Below are positions 35,147 to 42,855 of a DNA stretch of 42,855 nt, one piece after another. The stretch lies in assembly GCA_004292595.1 (NCBI GenBank), contig RDXM01000100.1, forward strand, positions 1-42,855. The letters run 5' to 3'. Made by a program: the position numbers and the translations under genes. This DNA comes from Candidatus Kapaibacterium sp. Its GTDB lineage: Bacteria; Bacteroidota; Ignavibacteria; Kapaibacteriales; UBA4661. Numbering within the stretch: the first letter of the stretch is position 1; the number at the start of each line of letters is the position of its first letter. The notes beneath the pieces were generated by a model that worked only from the letters and a program-made list of their open reading frames with translations, ran no database searches and was not told the DNA's origin.

Positions 35147-36763
35147 CTACGCCTCCGAAGGCAATGCGACAAGGAACGTCGCGCCTTTCCCTAATTCGGA
35201 TTCACACCACACGCGCCCCTGCATGGCTTCTGCCATTTTTTTCACAATCGAAAGCCCCAAACCCGTCGAATGCTCGCCGCCCGTCGGACGCGCCGAGAGC
35301 CGCATAAACTTCCCGAAGAGCTTTGCTTGGTCCTCCGCCGATAATCCTGGTCCTTCGTCGCGGACGTACAGAACCAGTTCTTGTTTGCCCTCTGGTGCAT
35401 TGATGTACGACGTGCGGTATTCCGCTCCCACCCAGACATTTTTGCCACGTGGCGAATACTTTACCGCATTAGAAACGATATTATCCATGATTTGCCCAAA
35501 TGCCAGCGTATCAGCATAGACCATGGCTGGTTCGGGTAATGCCTCAAGATGGACGCTAATTTCCTTTTCTTTGCCGCGCCCATCATACATATTCACTACA
35601 TTATCAAGAATAACATGAACACTGAATCGGTGCAAAGAAAACTGTTGTCCGCCACTCTCTAAAGCATTTACATCCAATAAGTTACGAATAAGTTCAAACA
35701 TTTTTTGCGAGCTTTGGAAAATTGTCTTCGCAATGACGGGGATGTTTTCTGGAGCAGCAAGATTGCTCATCAGCAGCTCAGAAAGCCCTTGAATCCCTGT
35801 GAGTGGGTTTTTGAGGTCGTGCGCAGCAATGCCTAAAAATTCGTCTTTTTCTTTGCTAAGTTCTTGCAAGGTAAAATTTTGCGCCTGAATCTGGTCGTTG
35901 GCGCGAGAAAGCTCCATCGTGCGCAATTCGAGTTGTGCGTTTGCCGCTTCAACAAAATCGTTGGTGAGTTCTAATTGCTTATTTGCCGTTAAAATCTCTT
36001 CCTGAGCATCTTCGAGGCGATTCATCATGGCATTAAAGGCTTGGGTCAGAACGCCTGGCTCGCTTTGTGCCATAATGCCGTGTACTTCTGGTGCGCGGAT
36101 GTGCAAGTCTCCCTCCGAAACGCGGTCTGTTACGTGGTACAGCCTCCGAAGCGGCTTTGTCAGCATTTGTGCAATCACAACCGATATTCCCCCCGCAAAC
36201 AACGCTAATATCACCCCCCAGACCAGCGAAACAATGCGAGAACGAGCAATATTTGCATTCATAACTGTTGGTTTTAAGCCAATCAACACCTCGCCGATAC
36301 GGTCATTTCCCAACAGTGTTCGGATAGGCGCAGCCACCGTAACCTCACCAGTACGTTCAATGAACGTGCGCACCGAATCAAGCGGCATAAGCTGTGCGCC
36401 CGCCTGCAATGCCTCTGGTGCAAATGCGAAATTATGCGTGTAGAGCGTATCGCCATTGTTATTGCGAATAATCAGCCACGAGAAATCTTGCAACCCCTCC
36501 ACACCATGCGCTGCGCGAGCAAGGAGCTTTTTATCGGCAAAGGTAACGCCGTCGCTGCTGCCCGCCGCTACCAAAAGCCCGATAGAACGGGCTTGCGCAA
36601 GCATCAGCTCGCGTCCGCTTGTTTGCTGCCACCACGAACTAAAAAAAAATGCCAGAAGCGACGAAAAAAGAACCAGCACTGCCATTGCAGCACCTATCTG
36701 TGCGCCCATAGAGTAGCGTAACGAAAATTGATTCCGTGAAGGCGATGGTATGTGTATATCCAT
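35147..36763 (-). CDS. Membrane sensor histidine kinase
   Basis: 538 residues from ATG 36763 (MDIHIPSPSRN); an in-frame ATG at 36811 would extend almost to the upstream cyclase stop. A first membrane helix (about 23-45), an extracytoplasmic region of about 120 residues resembling the CHASE8-like region of the chemoreceptor at 95-1954, and a second helix (SLVWGVILALFAGGISVVIA) lead to a HAMP domain (TKPLRRLYHVTDRVSEGDL). A coiled coil is followed by HisKA, with phospho-acceptor His315 in AAHDLKNPLTG, and an HATPase domain with DNIVSNAVKYSPRG, DEGPGLS and STGLGLSIVKKMAEAM. No response regulator is adjacent. It lies 49 bases behind the second adenylate cyclase on the same strand and may be cotranscribed, linking phosphorelay and cAMP signalling; that is inferred. 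Confidence 0.92.
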   Translation of the reverse strand: MDIHIPSPSRNQFSLRYSMGAQIGAAMAVLVLFSSLLAFFFSSWWQQTSGRELMLAQARSIGLLVAAGSSDGVTFADKKLLARAAHGVEGLQDFSWLIIRNNNGDTLYTHNFAFAPEALQAGAQLMPLDSVRTFIERTGEVTVAAPIRTLLGNDRIGEVLIGLKPTVMNANIARSRIVSLVWGVILALFAGGISVVIAQMLTKPLRRLYHVTDRVSEGDLHIRAPEVHGIMAQSEPGVLTQAFNAMMNRLEDAQEEILTANKQLELTNDFVEAANAQLELRTMELSRANDQIQAQNFTLQELSKEKDEFLGIAAHDLKNPLTGIQGLSELLMSNLAAPENIPVIAKTIFQSSQKMFELIRNLLDVNALESGGQQFSLHRFSVHVILDNVVNMYDGRGKEKEISVHLEALPEPAMVYADTLAFGQIMDNIVSNAVKYSPRGKNVWVGAEYRTSYINAPEGKQELVLYVRDEGPGLSAEDQAKLFGKFMRLSARPTGGEHSTGLGLSIVKKMAEAMQGRVWCESELGKGATFLVALPSEA

Positions 36764-36812
36764 GATGTGAATACCTGCATTGCAGAGAATGAGAACAAAA
36801 AATGAGAACAAA

Positions 36813-38762
36813 TCAAGAATTGGTGCGCTCTTCTGGTGCGTGAAGTATTTCTTTCAACAAATAAGCGCGGGTGCGAAGATTGCCCTTCAAATGAAGCTCG
36901 CCACGCTCTTCAAAAATACATTTTTTATGCAGTATTTCATAGCTTGCTTCCGAGCATTGTATTTCCCCCGCTTTGGCGTGTGATTGCAAGCGCGATGCGA
37001 TGTTCACGGTTTCGCCCCAGAGGTCAAACGAAAACTTTTTTTTGCCAATCACACCCGCCACCACTGCGCCGGTGTGAATGCCGATGCGCAAATGTATCGG
37101 CAAAATCTCGCCAGAGGGCGCATCAACACTATAATTTCCGACAATACGCTGAATATCAAGAGCAAACCGCGCAACGCGCTCTGCATGGTCGCTGCACGGC
37201 ACAGGTGCGCCCGCCACTGCTAAATACGCATCGCCAATGGTTTTAATTTTCTCCAAACCGTTGCGCTCTGCCAGAGCATCGAAATCGCTGAAGACCGCAT
37301 CGAGCAAGGTAACAAGCTCTTCGGGGGAAATCTGCGACGCAAGCGACGTAAAACCAACAATATCAGCAAATAGCACCGTAACTTCGCTAAAGCGTTCTGC
37401 TATGCGCTGTTCGCCTGCTTGCATCCGCCGTGCAATCGGCGCAGGAAGGACGTTTTGCAAGAGCTGTTCGATAAGCGCATTTTTCATGCTTAATTCTCCA
37501 TTCGCCTCTTGCAGAGCCGCTTCCGAGCGTTGCTTCAGGCGAAAGCGATTATAGAGCAGCAGCACACCAAGCAAACTCAGTGCCACTGTTGCCATCAAAC
37601 TATTGCGCAGCAAGGATTGACGCTGTTTCTCGGCGGTCAGCAAGGCAATTTCTTTCCCGCGCAGTTCCGCATCGTACTTGGCATTGAACTGTGCAGACTT
37701 CGTATCTGCTTCTTCGGAAAAGAGCGAATCCTTCAATGCCTCATAGCGGCGGATGTTGTAGTACGCACCAGAAAAATTGCCGATACGCTCTTCAATCTGC
37801 GCCAGAAGTTCGTAACAATCGCGCAATTCCTTGCGAGCATTCAAGCTCTGTGCCAGTACCATTGCTGCGTCGAGCGACCGCAGTGCCTCCTCATTGCGCT
37901 TCAAGGCAACAAGAGCCTTTGCCGCGCCAAAGTGCGCATCCACTAAGCCTTTATGATTATTATTTGTGCTGTACAATGCGATTGCTTGCTTTTGCAAATT
38001 GAGTGCGCCTTCATGGTCGCCTGTTTCCTGCAAAAGCGTTCCGAGCGACGTGTAGGTCAGCGCAAAACCATTTGTATTATTCGAGCCTTCCAAAAGCCTG
38101 AGTGCCGCTTGGTGCATGGCTTGGGCGGAATCGTATCGTTTTTGATTGCGATAGACAATCCCGATATTGTTGTATGCCGCAGCCATACTGCTTTTGGCAG
38201 GAATACGCTGATACACCGACAAGGCTTGGTGCAAGTATTTAAGCGCGTCGTCGTACTTTTTTTGGGTGGAATAAATCAAGCCGATATTGTTCAAGGAACT
38301 CCCAACCCCGCGTGTATCCTGAATTTCACGGCGCAATGCCAGCGATTTTTGGTAATATTCCAACGCAATATCGTACCAGCCTTGATAAAAATATGCCACA
38401 CCAATCGTGTTCAACGCATTGGCAATACCGCGCTTAAAATCTGCTCGCTCGGCAATTCCTAACGCCTCAAAAGCATATGTGCGAGCTTCTTTGGGTGCAG
38501 TTGCCCAGAGTTCACGAGCAAGGTCTATCAGTGCCAGAACTCGCGTAGAATCTGGTGCGTTAGCAGAAGCATAGTCTTGGACAAGTGCTTTCAAGCTATC
38601 AAGTTTTGACGACGATTTTGACGACGATTTTGAGGAAGAAGCAGGTGAAGCAAGTATTGGTAGGTCTTTCGAGGTTTGTGCCTGAATACGAGGAATGAAG
38701 CCGCTCAACGAGCCGCTCCCGAACATGAGCAACCAGCACAACATCGTAAAGCAAGATTTCAT
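36813..38762 (-). CDS. TPR-domain class III adenylate cyclase, second copy
   Basis: 649 residues from ATG 38762, which begins a signal peptide (CFTMLCWLLMFGSGSLSGF, cleavage after IQAQ near 29). A Ser/Lys-rich linker (SSSKSSSKSSSK, encoded by a 12-bp tandem repeat) follows, then TPR repeats to about 340 (YYQKSLALRREIQDTRGVGS, AYNNIGIVYRNQKRYDSAQA). A membrane helix (SLMATVALSLLGVLLLYNRF), a coiled coil and the cyclase domain complete it. The cyclase has FADIVGFTS, then EKIKTIGDAYLAVAG with the Lys and second metal Asp, and SFDLWGETVNIASRL with the adenine-selecting Asp, all matching an active adenylate cyclase. Architecture and sequence mark it as a paralogue of 32923-34830. The histidine kinase gene follows 49 bases after its stop. 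Confidence 0.92.
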   Translation of the reverse strand: MKSCFTMLCWLLMFGSGSLSGFIPRIQAQTSKDLPILASPASSSKSSSKSSSKLDSLKALVQDYASANAPDSTRVLALIDLARELWATAPKEARTYAFEALGIAERADFKRGIANALNTIGVAYFYQGWYDIALEYYQKSLALRREIQDTRGVGSSLNNIGLIYSTQKKYDDALKYLHQALSVYQRIPAKSSMAAAYNNIGIVYRNQKRYDSAQAMHQAALRLLEGSNNTNGFALTYTSLGTLLQETGDHEGALNLQKQAIALYSTNNNHKGLVDAHFGAAKALVALKRNEEALRSLDAAMVLAQSLNARKELRDCYELLAQIEERIGNFSGAYYNIRRYEALKDSLFSEEADTKSAQFNAKYDAELRGKEIALLTAEKQRQSLLRNSLMATVALSLLGVLLLYNRFRLKQRSEAALQEANGELSMKNALIEQLLQNVLPAPIARRMQAGEQRIAERFSEVTVLFADIVGFTSLASQISPEELVTLLDAVFSDFDALAERNGLEKIKTIGDAYLAVAGAPVPCSDHAERVARFALDIQRIVGNYSVDAPSGEILPIHLRIGIHTGAVVAGVIGKKKFSFDLWGETVNIASRLQSHAKAGEIQCSEASYEILHKKCIFEERGELHLKGNLRTRAYLLKEILHAPEERTNS

Positions 38763-38835
38763 GCGCTTTTCCAAGTAATAAACGCCGAAAATCAAGGAAA
38801 AAGAGTATATTTTTGAGACCAACTTTTACATCTTT

Positions 38836-38913
38836 AGTGGCTTGAGACTTCTTGTCTGTGAGTGTTAGTACAGGTTTCGAGCGACAAACACAGACAGGAA
38901 TGTCTGTGCCACT
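38836..38913. repeat. Family A repeat with exchanged arms
   Basis: The left arm is the degenerate form (CTTGAGACTTCTTGTCTGTG), the right arm the standard one with a single change (CACAGACAGGAATGTCTGTG). The spacer AGTGTTAGTACAGGTTTCGA is the reverse complement of the spacer type in the copy at 1-71, although the degenerate arm is on the same side in both. Confidence 0.85.
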
Positions 38914-38944
38914 AATAAGGTATTCTCTATGCCTTCAAAGAAAC

Positions 38945-39931
38945 CTACCGCCCCTTCTGCGCTTGCTCATATGGCAAGGTATGCGAAGGGTCGATATATT
39001 TCAATTTCTCCCACACTTTGGGATATTTGCTTGTTCCTTTGAACAAATCAGCAAACTCGCGGTATTTCGCATCGCAGAAAATTTGCATCAGCATACTACG
39101 CGATGGAAATTTATCTTTAAAATCAGCAAACTTCGTGAAGAGCGCGTCAATGCTTGCTTTTGCTTCGTCGGGTTTATCGCCAAGATAATCCATTCCGCTC
39201 AAATAATATGCCGCAAGAAGGCGACGAAACGGCTCTACACGCACATCAAGCAATTCATTGACCAAACCAGCACGAGTAATCATGCTTGGATTGTCCGTAT
39301 TGACGCGGTATCCAGCAGATGAGAAATTCTGACCGCTTGGGTCGCTGTAATTCGCGCCCATTTGCACAATCTGCTGCGCACGTTGAAAATAGGGCGTTCC
39401 AGCAAGTTCGCCGTAGGAATCCATATCCATCCCAATCGCAATGTAGGCAAAGAAATCCAGAAAACTTGCCAATTCATCGAAACGAAGCGGCTGGAAATTC
39501 GGCGATGCACCGCGTGAATACAGGAACGACCAGCTATTATCGAGGTATTGAAAGGTAACACTTTTTTGCTGCGAACCAAACAACGGACGCTGCGCCGTAA
39601 CAATCACACGAGCATTGTACCGCCCCGTGTTCTGGCTGCCGCTCATAATAAACACGCTAAAATTCATCACCACTGGCTCGTCTTTCCACTTGATTTTATC
39701 GGCTTCGCTCTTGTATTCCTTGCCCGTGAAGGATTGCGAATTTAAGTAATTCTGCAATTCAAACTGCAAGGACGAGAGATTTTCGCGCTCATTCGGCACG
39801 TCCATTTGGTCGAGATTGACCGTTACCGTAGCTTTTAATTCCTGTGCAGCGAGTTTTGATGCGGGTTGCAGAAGATTGGTAGCCACAACAACAACCAACA
39901 ATATGAAGCGATTTCGAGAGAACAATTTCAT
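38945..39931 (-). CDS. DUF4835 family protein, probable T9SS-associated (PorD-like)
   Basis: 328 residues. A signal peptide (LLVVVVATNLLQPASKLAAQ, cleavage near residue 30) leads to the DUF4835 pattern ELKATVTVNLDQMDVPN, then LQFELQNYLNSQSFTG, FSVFIMSGSQNTGRYNARV, QRPLFG and FFAYIAIGMDMDSYGELAG. It is a periplasmic or outer-membrane-associated protein found across Bacteroidota with type IX secretion; to my knowledge some annotations name this family PorD. That agrees with the T9SS cargo protein at 2727-9980, although no other T9SS component gene is in the window. It is divergent from the helix-hairpin-helix barrel gene, sharing a 171-base promoter region, and is followed by a family A repeat before the adenylate cyclase gene. 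Confidence 0.85.
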   Translation of the reverse strand: MKLFSRNRFILLVVVVATNLLQPASKLAAQELKATVTVNLDQMDVPNERENLSSLQFELQNYLNSQSFTGKEYKSEADKIKWKDEPVVMNFSVFIMSGSQNTGRYNARVIVTAQRPLFGSQQKSVTFQYLDNSWSFLYSRGASPNFQPLRFDELASFLDFFAYIAIGMDMDSYGELAGTPYFQRAQQIVQMGANYSDPSGQNFSSAGYRVNTDNPSMITRAGLVNELLDVRVEPFRRLLAAYYLSGMDYLGDKPDEAKASIDALFTKFADFKDKFPSRSMLMQIFCDAKYREFADLFKGTSKYPKVWEKLKYIDPSHTLPYEQAQKGR

Positions 39932-40102
39932 GCAAATTTTGAGGGGTTTGGTTTGGGAAGATTATGGAATTATGCTAGATTCTGTGCGCTTGCATGGGGC
40001 ATTCTTGTTGCACGGAATCAGACCAAAGAAAATGCAATATGGAGAAGTTTGCGCAACCTCACAACTACTTAATTTACCAACTCTTCTTTGACCGCAGAGC
40101 GC

Positions 40103-42310
40103 ATGAAAACGTTTATTTCACGTGTACAATACGTGCTGCTTGTGCCTTTTTTTATGAGTGTATTCACTGTTCTAGGAAATGCACAAGAAAAGCCACAGGA
40201 GAAATTACCCATAAAACGCACTAATACCAGCTTGGAGCAGCTGTTGGAATTTCTCGCCATCAATGCCGCCAGCGTACCAAATTTGGACGCTTTGGAATAC
40301 TACGCCGCATACCCGCTTGTGTTGCAGAAGATTTCTGCGTCGGACTTGGAAGAGCTTGCCGTTTTTTCGCGTGAAACTGCCGAGCGAATCGTAGGATATT
40401 TTCGCCGAAATCCCGCATCACGCCTTGCGCAACTCGCCGACGACCTTGCGCTTTCGCCGCTTGAAGTGCTGGTCTTGCAGGCGTGTACCCGCGACAAGCC
40501 TTTACGAAAAGCACCAAAGAAAAGCAATAGCGACAACACTCAAACACCGCTCCACCTCTGGTATCGCGCAAGAACACGCTTTCTCGCAACGCCGCAACGC
40601 GGCTTCACACCTGACGCGACGGCAAGTCAGCAATTTCAGGGGTCGCCGCTTGAAGCATACCAACGCCTCAGCATCAGATACGATGCGCCTTCCACGCTGT
40701 TTGCGCCGAATGATTCGCTGGATACGTTCACCAGCACAGGACAAAAAAACGCGGTCATTGAAGGAAACATCACACTGGCGAAAGATGCTGGAGAGCGTAG
40801 TATTGCTGACTTTACGAGCGCGTATTTGCGCACAAGTTTTGGAAACACGCACATTATTTTGGGAGATTTTCTCGTGGAAAGCGGCATGGGAACTGCCTTG
40901 TGGAGCATGTACGGCAATGGAAAAAGTGCCGATGTGCTGACGCCGACAACGCAGCAAAAATTCCGCATTGTTCCCTATCGCTCTTCGACCGAACAGCAGT
41001 ATTTTCGCGGTGTTGCGGCACAAACGTCGTTGGCAATTCCTCGAAAAAGCAACAATCTTGCAAATGCAAACACCAAGCGTGATTCACTCGGACTGAGCAT
41101 CAAAGGTTGGTATTCCTCACAATCCCGCGCAGCCCGCGTAGATACTGCGCTCGGCGTAGCAACGTCGCTCAATTTCGACGGGCTTTTTCGCACACGCTCC
41201 GAGCTTTCGCTCGTTGGTGGCTTGCAAGAGCGTGTTGGCGGGCTTGGTGCGGAATTATCGGGAACGGAAATTGCACCAGACGAACTCGTAGAAAGCGCGT
41301 GGTCGCTGGGCGCGACGGCATTTTTGCTGGACTACGATAAAGAAATTGTTTCGCGCTCTTCGCAAGTCTTTTTCGGGCAGCGTGGCGTGAACGCAAGTGT
41401 TTATGGGATGTTGCGGCGAGGCACGTTGCTTCTGAATGCAGAAATGAGCATGGACGGGCAACAAAACCTTGGAGGGCGCATCAATGCTGAGTTTGCGATT
41501 ACCGAAGGGAGAAAAAAAGATTGGGAATTTGCCGCTTCTGCTCGGTACTTCCCCGCGAGCTTTCGTGCGCCATTCGGGGTAAATTTTGGCGAAAATAGCA
41601 AGCCCACGAATGAAGCTGGCTTGTACGCAGGGGCGGTGTGGAAAGGCATCGAAAATCTTCGCTGCGTGGCGTATTTGGATGCCTACACAACCATCACCAG
41701 CACAGCCACCGTGCCTGTGGAAGTGCGTGGAATCGACCTTTTCACGGAAGCGGTCTGGGAAGCGTCCGATGTAATCAGCCTTACAGCCCGCCTTCGCCAC
41801 GAAACCAAGACGGATGCTCTCACGCAAGGCACGGGACGCAATCGGCAACGCATCGTGTTTGCTCGCGGTAAGTCGTCGCTGCGCTTGCACGGCGATTTCA
41901 CGCTTTCGCCCGAACTCCGCTTGCAATCTCGCTTAGAAGGCGTTTTGGTCAATTTTGAAAATGCCGAGCCGCAAGAAACAGGCGTGTTGGCGTTTGTGGG
42001 CGCGGAATGGAAGCCGTTGGAGCAGCTTGCGGTTTTTGTGCGCTGTGCAGGATTTTCCACGCAAAGTTTTGATTCTGCCCTCTGGCAATACGAGCGCACT
42101 ATCGCTGGAACGCTCTCCAATCCCGCGCTCTTCGGTCAAGGTGTGCGGGCGTATTGCCTCATGGAAGCGGCGATTATTCCTGAATGCCTTGTGTCGCTGC
42201 GCGGCGCAGTTACGCGGCGGTTTGATGTTTCCACGCTGGGAAGCGGCGCGACGCAAATCAATAGCAATACCGATGCGCAGCTCTTGGTGCAGGTAGATGT
42301 GAAGTTTTGA
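40103..42310 (+). CDS. Outer-membrane barrel protein with N-terminal helix-hairpin-helix region
   Basis: 735 residues from ATG 40103; an in-frame TTG at 40088 adds five. A signal peptide (VLLVPFFMSVFTVLG, ending NAQ near 28) is followed by a helical region to about 115: LEFLAINAASVPNLDALE, then LVLQKISASDLEELAVFS and LALSPLEVLVLQACT. This has the spacing of helix-hairpin-helix modules that head a Bacteroidota family of large barrels. The rest alternates in beta-strand fashion; IILGDFLVESGMGTALWSMYG, then RIVPYRSSTEQQYFRGVAAQ, matches the family's GD-x-GxG and RGVA region. It ends in a strand with terminal aromatic residue (LLVQVDVKF), as outer-membrane barrels do. Function is unknown; despite the HHH region there is no evidence that it binds DNA. 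Confidence 0.75.
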   Translation: MKTFISRVQYVLLVPFFMSVFTVLGNAQEKPQEKLPIKRTNTSLEQLLEFLAINAASVPNLDALEYYAAYPLVLQKISASDLEELAVFSRETAERIVGYFRRNPASRLAQLADDLALSPLEVLVLQACTRDKPLRKAPKKSNSDNTQTPLHLWYRARTRFLATPQRGFTPDATASQQFQGSPLEAYQRLSIRYDAPSTLFAPNDSLDTFTSTGQKNAVIEGNITLAKDAGERSIADFTSAYLRTSFGNTHIILGDFLVESGMGTALWSMYGNGKSADVLTPTTQQKFRIVPYRSSTEQQYFRGVAAQTSLAIPRKSNNLANANTKRDSLGLSIKGWYSSQSRAARVDTALGVATSLNFDGLFRTRSELSLVGGLQERVGGLGAELSGTEIAPDELVESAWSLGATAFLLDYDKEIVSRSSQVFFGQRGVNASVYGMLRRGTLLLNAEMSMDGQQNLGGRINAEFAITEGRKKDWEFAASARYFPASFRAPFGVNFGENSKPTNEAGLYAGAVWKGIENLRCVAYLDAYTTITSTATVPVEVRGIDLFTEAVWEASDVISLTARLRHETKTDALTQGTGRNRQRIVFARGKSSLRLHGDFTLSPELRLQSRLEGVLVNFENAEPQETGVLAFVGAEWKPLEQLAVFVRCAGFSTQSFDSALWQYERTIAGTLSNPALFGQGVRAYCLMEAAIIPECLVSLRGAVTRRFDVSTLGSGATQINSNTDAQLLVQVDVKF

Positions 42311-42402
42311 GCCTACAATGGCTCACGTCTTGACAATGCAGAAACAGGGCAGATGCAGATGCTACCTGAACGCTGACTGTGTTCTGCTCTTTCATCGCTT
42401 TC

Positions 42403-42501
42403 ATACCGACGTAGGTCGGTATCCATGCCGCTTCTACGTTTCCAATAGACTCCGACCTATGTTGGAATGACAGCAAAAACGAGTATTCTGCGAAAGTCCT
42501 A
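42403..42501. repeat. Cluster of short palindromes
   Basis: ATACCGAC-GTAG-GTCGGTAT (42403-42422) is a perfect 8-bp stem. TCCGAC-CTAT-GTTGGA (42451-42466) is a second hairpin with one wobble pair. The end of the region, GAGTATTCTGCGAAAGTCCT (from 42481), matches the right outer arm of the inverted-repeat element at 16034-16144. The stretch before it (42311-42402) holds nothing I recognise. Confidence 0.65.
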
Positions 42502-42578
42502 GTAATACCAAATGTACGTTGGAAAGTGTGTACTTAACGTTCACATCTCTTTTTTTGGAAGAGTGTACTTTTCTGGTG

Positions 42579-42605
42579 GTAGTGCAGATAGTCCTGTCTG
42601 CGCCA
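42579..42605. repeat. Family A single arm
   Basis: GTAGTGCAGATAGTCCTGTC followed by TGCGCCA carries one hairpin of the family A type (GCAGATA/TGTCTGC, one wobble pair) without a partner arm. Confidence 0.6.
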
Positions 42606-42623
42606 TGTACATATGGAATCCAA

Positions 42624-42690
42624 GATGTAGTCCACCTTCAAGGTGGACTACATCTCACTCTTTTATTTTGATATGCAATTTAGTATGGCT
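42624..42690. repeat. Family B repeat, truncated copy 3
   Basis: The central stem GATGTAGTCCACCT is perfect (42624-42654) with loop TCA in place of CAA, followed by the family tail TTTTGATATGCAATT and a shortened end TTAGTAT. The left terminal repeat is missing. Confidence 0.8.
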
Positions 42691-42855
42691 CAAGGAAAGA
42701 GGACGAATAATCGGGTTTTTCTGCCTAAGGTGAGTTCTGAGGTTAATCAACGCTCCTAATACCATTTTAATTGTATTTTGGTGCTTTTCGTATCCATGAA
42801 TAAGCTGTGAGCCGAGTAATGAGTCTTGGATTGTCCCAGTAGAGCCGTAAGGCAT
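42655..42855 (-). CDS. Possible C-terminal fragment of a gene running off the window
   Basis: An open frame of 66 codons reaches the right window edge on the minus strand, with stretches such as LIHGYEKHQNTIKMVLGALI and RQKNPIIRPLSLSHTKL. Its last 12 codons overlap the truncated family B repeat, so a real gene would end inside the repeat. I do not recognise the sequence; it may equally be a chance frame or a remnant of an old element. Sequence to the right of the window is needed to decide. Confidence 0.2.
   Translation of the reverse strand: MPYGSTGTIQDSLLGSQLIHGYEKHQNTIKMVLGALINLRTHLRQKNPIIRPLSLSHTKLHIKIKE

Noticed and set aside
1-42855. tRNA, rRNA or integrated phage/plasmid
   Set aside because: No cloverleaf-like sequence, rRNA-like stretch, integrase, intact transposase or replication gene was recognised by eye; a dedicated RNA search would be needed to exclude small RNAs.

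Overview
The window reads as chromosomal DNA from a member of the Bacteroidota/Chlorobiota (FCB) group. A giant exported protein ends in a type IX secretion (T9SS) sorting domain. There is a DUF4835/PorD-like protein, an outer-membrane barrel with an N-terminal helix-hairpin-helix region, and a two-component-propeller sensor. Most starts lack a strong Shine-Dalgarno sequence, and one promoter candidate fits the TTTG / TAnnTTTG pattern of this group. A Kapabacteria- or Ignavibacteria-like lineage is my guess; the sequence alone does not settle it. I saw no rRNA, tRNA, CRISPR array, intact transposase or phage gene.

Layout. 1-2726: a chemoreceptor on the minus strand and a long non-coding gap with a palindromic repeat. 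2727-11148: a 2417-residue mosaic T9SS cargo protein, a small lipoprotein and a convergent thioredoxin-fold protein. 11337-16029: two tandem paralogous chemoreceptors with six-helix membrane domains, a CrtZ-like carotenoid hydroxylase and a universal stress protein. 16225-21537: a P2-type Ca2+/Mn2+ ATPase, then on the minus strand an AlkC DNA glycosylase and a NupC nucleoside transporter whose leader carries a promoter, two hairpins and an intrinsic terminator. 22422-29151: a propeller-Y_Y_Y-TM-GAF-PP2C sensor phosphatase, a SiaB-like kinase, a SiaC-like phosphoprotein and a family 3 glycoside hydrolase. 29287-32827: an outer-membrane protein candidate, an ECF sigma factor with a membrane-anchored partner, and a DUF1573 protein. 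32923-39931, all minus: two TPR/class III adenylate cyclases flanking a histidine kinase, then the DUF4835 protein. 40103-42310: the helix-hairpin-helix barrel. The right edge is repeat-rich.

How it fits together. Signal transduction dominates: three chemoreceptors, one histidine kinase, two membrane adenylate cyclases, one ECF sigma system and one SiaABC-like partner-switching module. The best candidate for an under-described system is that module, in which the phosphatase is fused to a large extracytoplasmic propeller sensor and the usual diguanylate cyclase SiaD is not adjacent. A second candidate is the structured leader of nupC. A third layer is a set of short palindromic repeat families between genes; compensatory changes in one family indicate that the hairpin itself is being kept.
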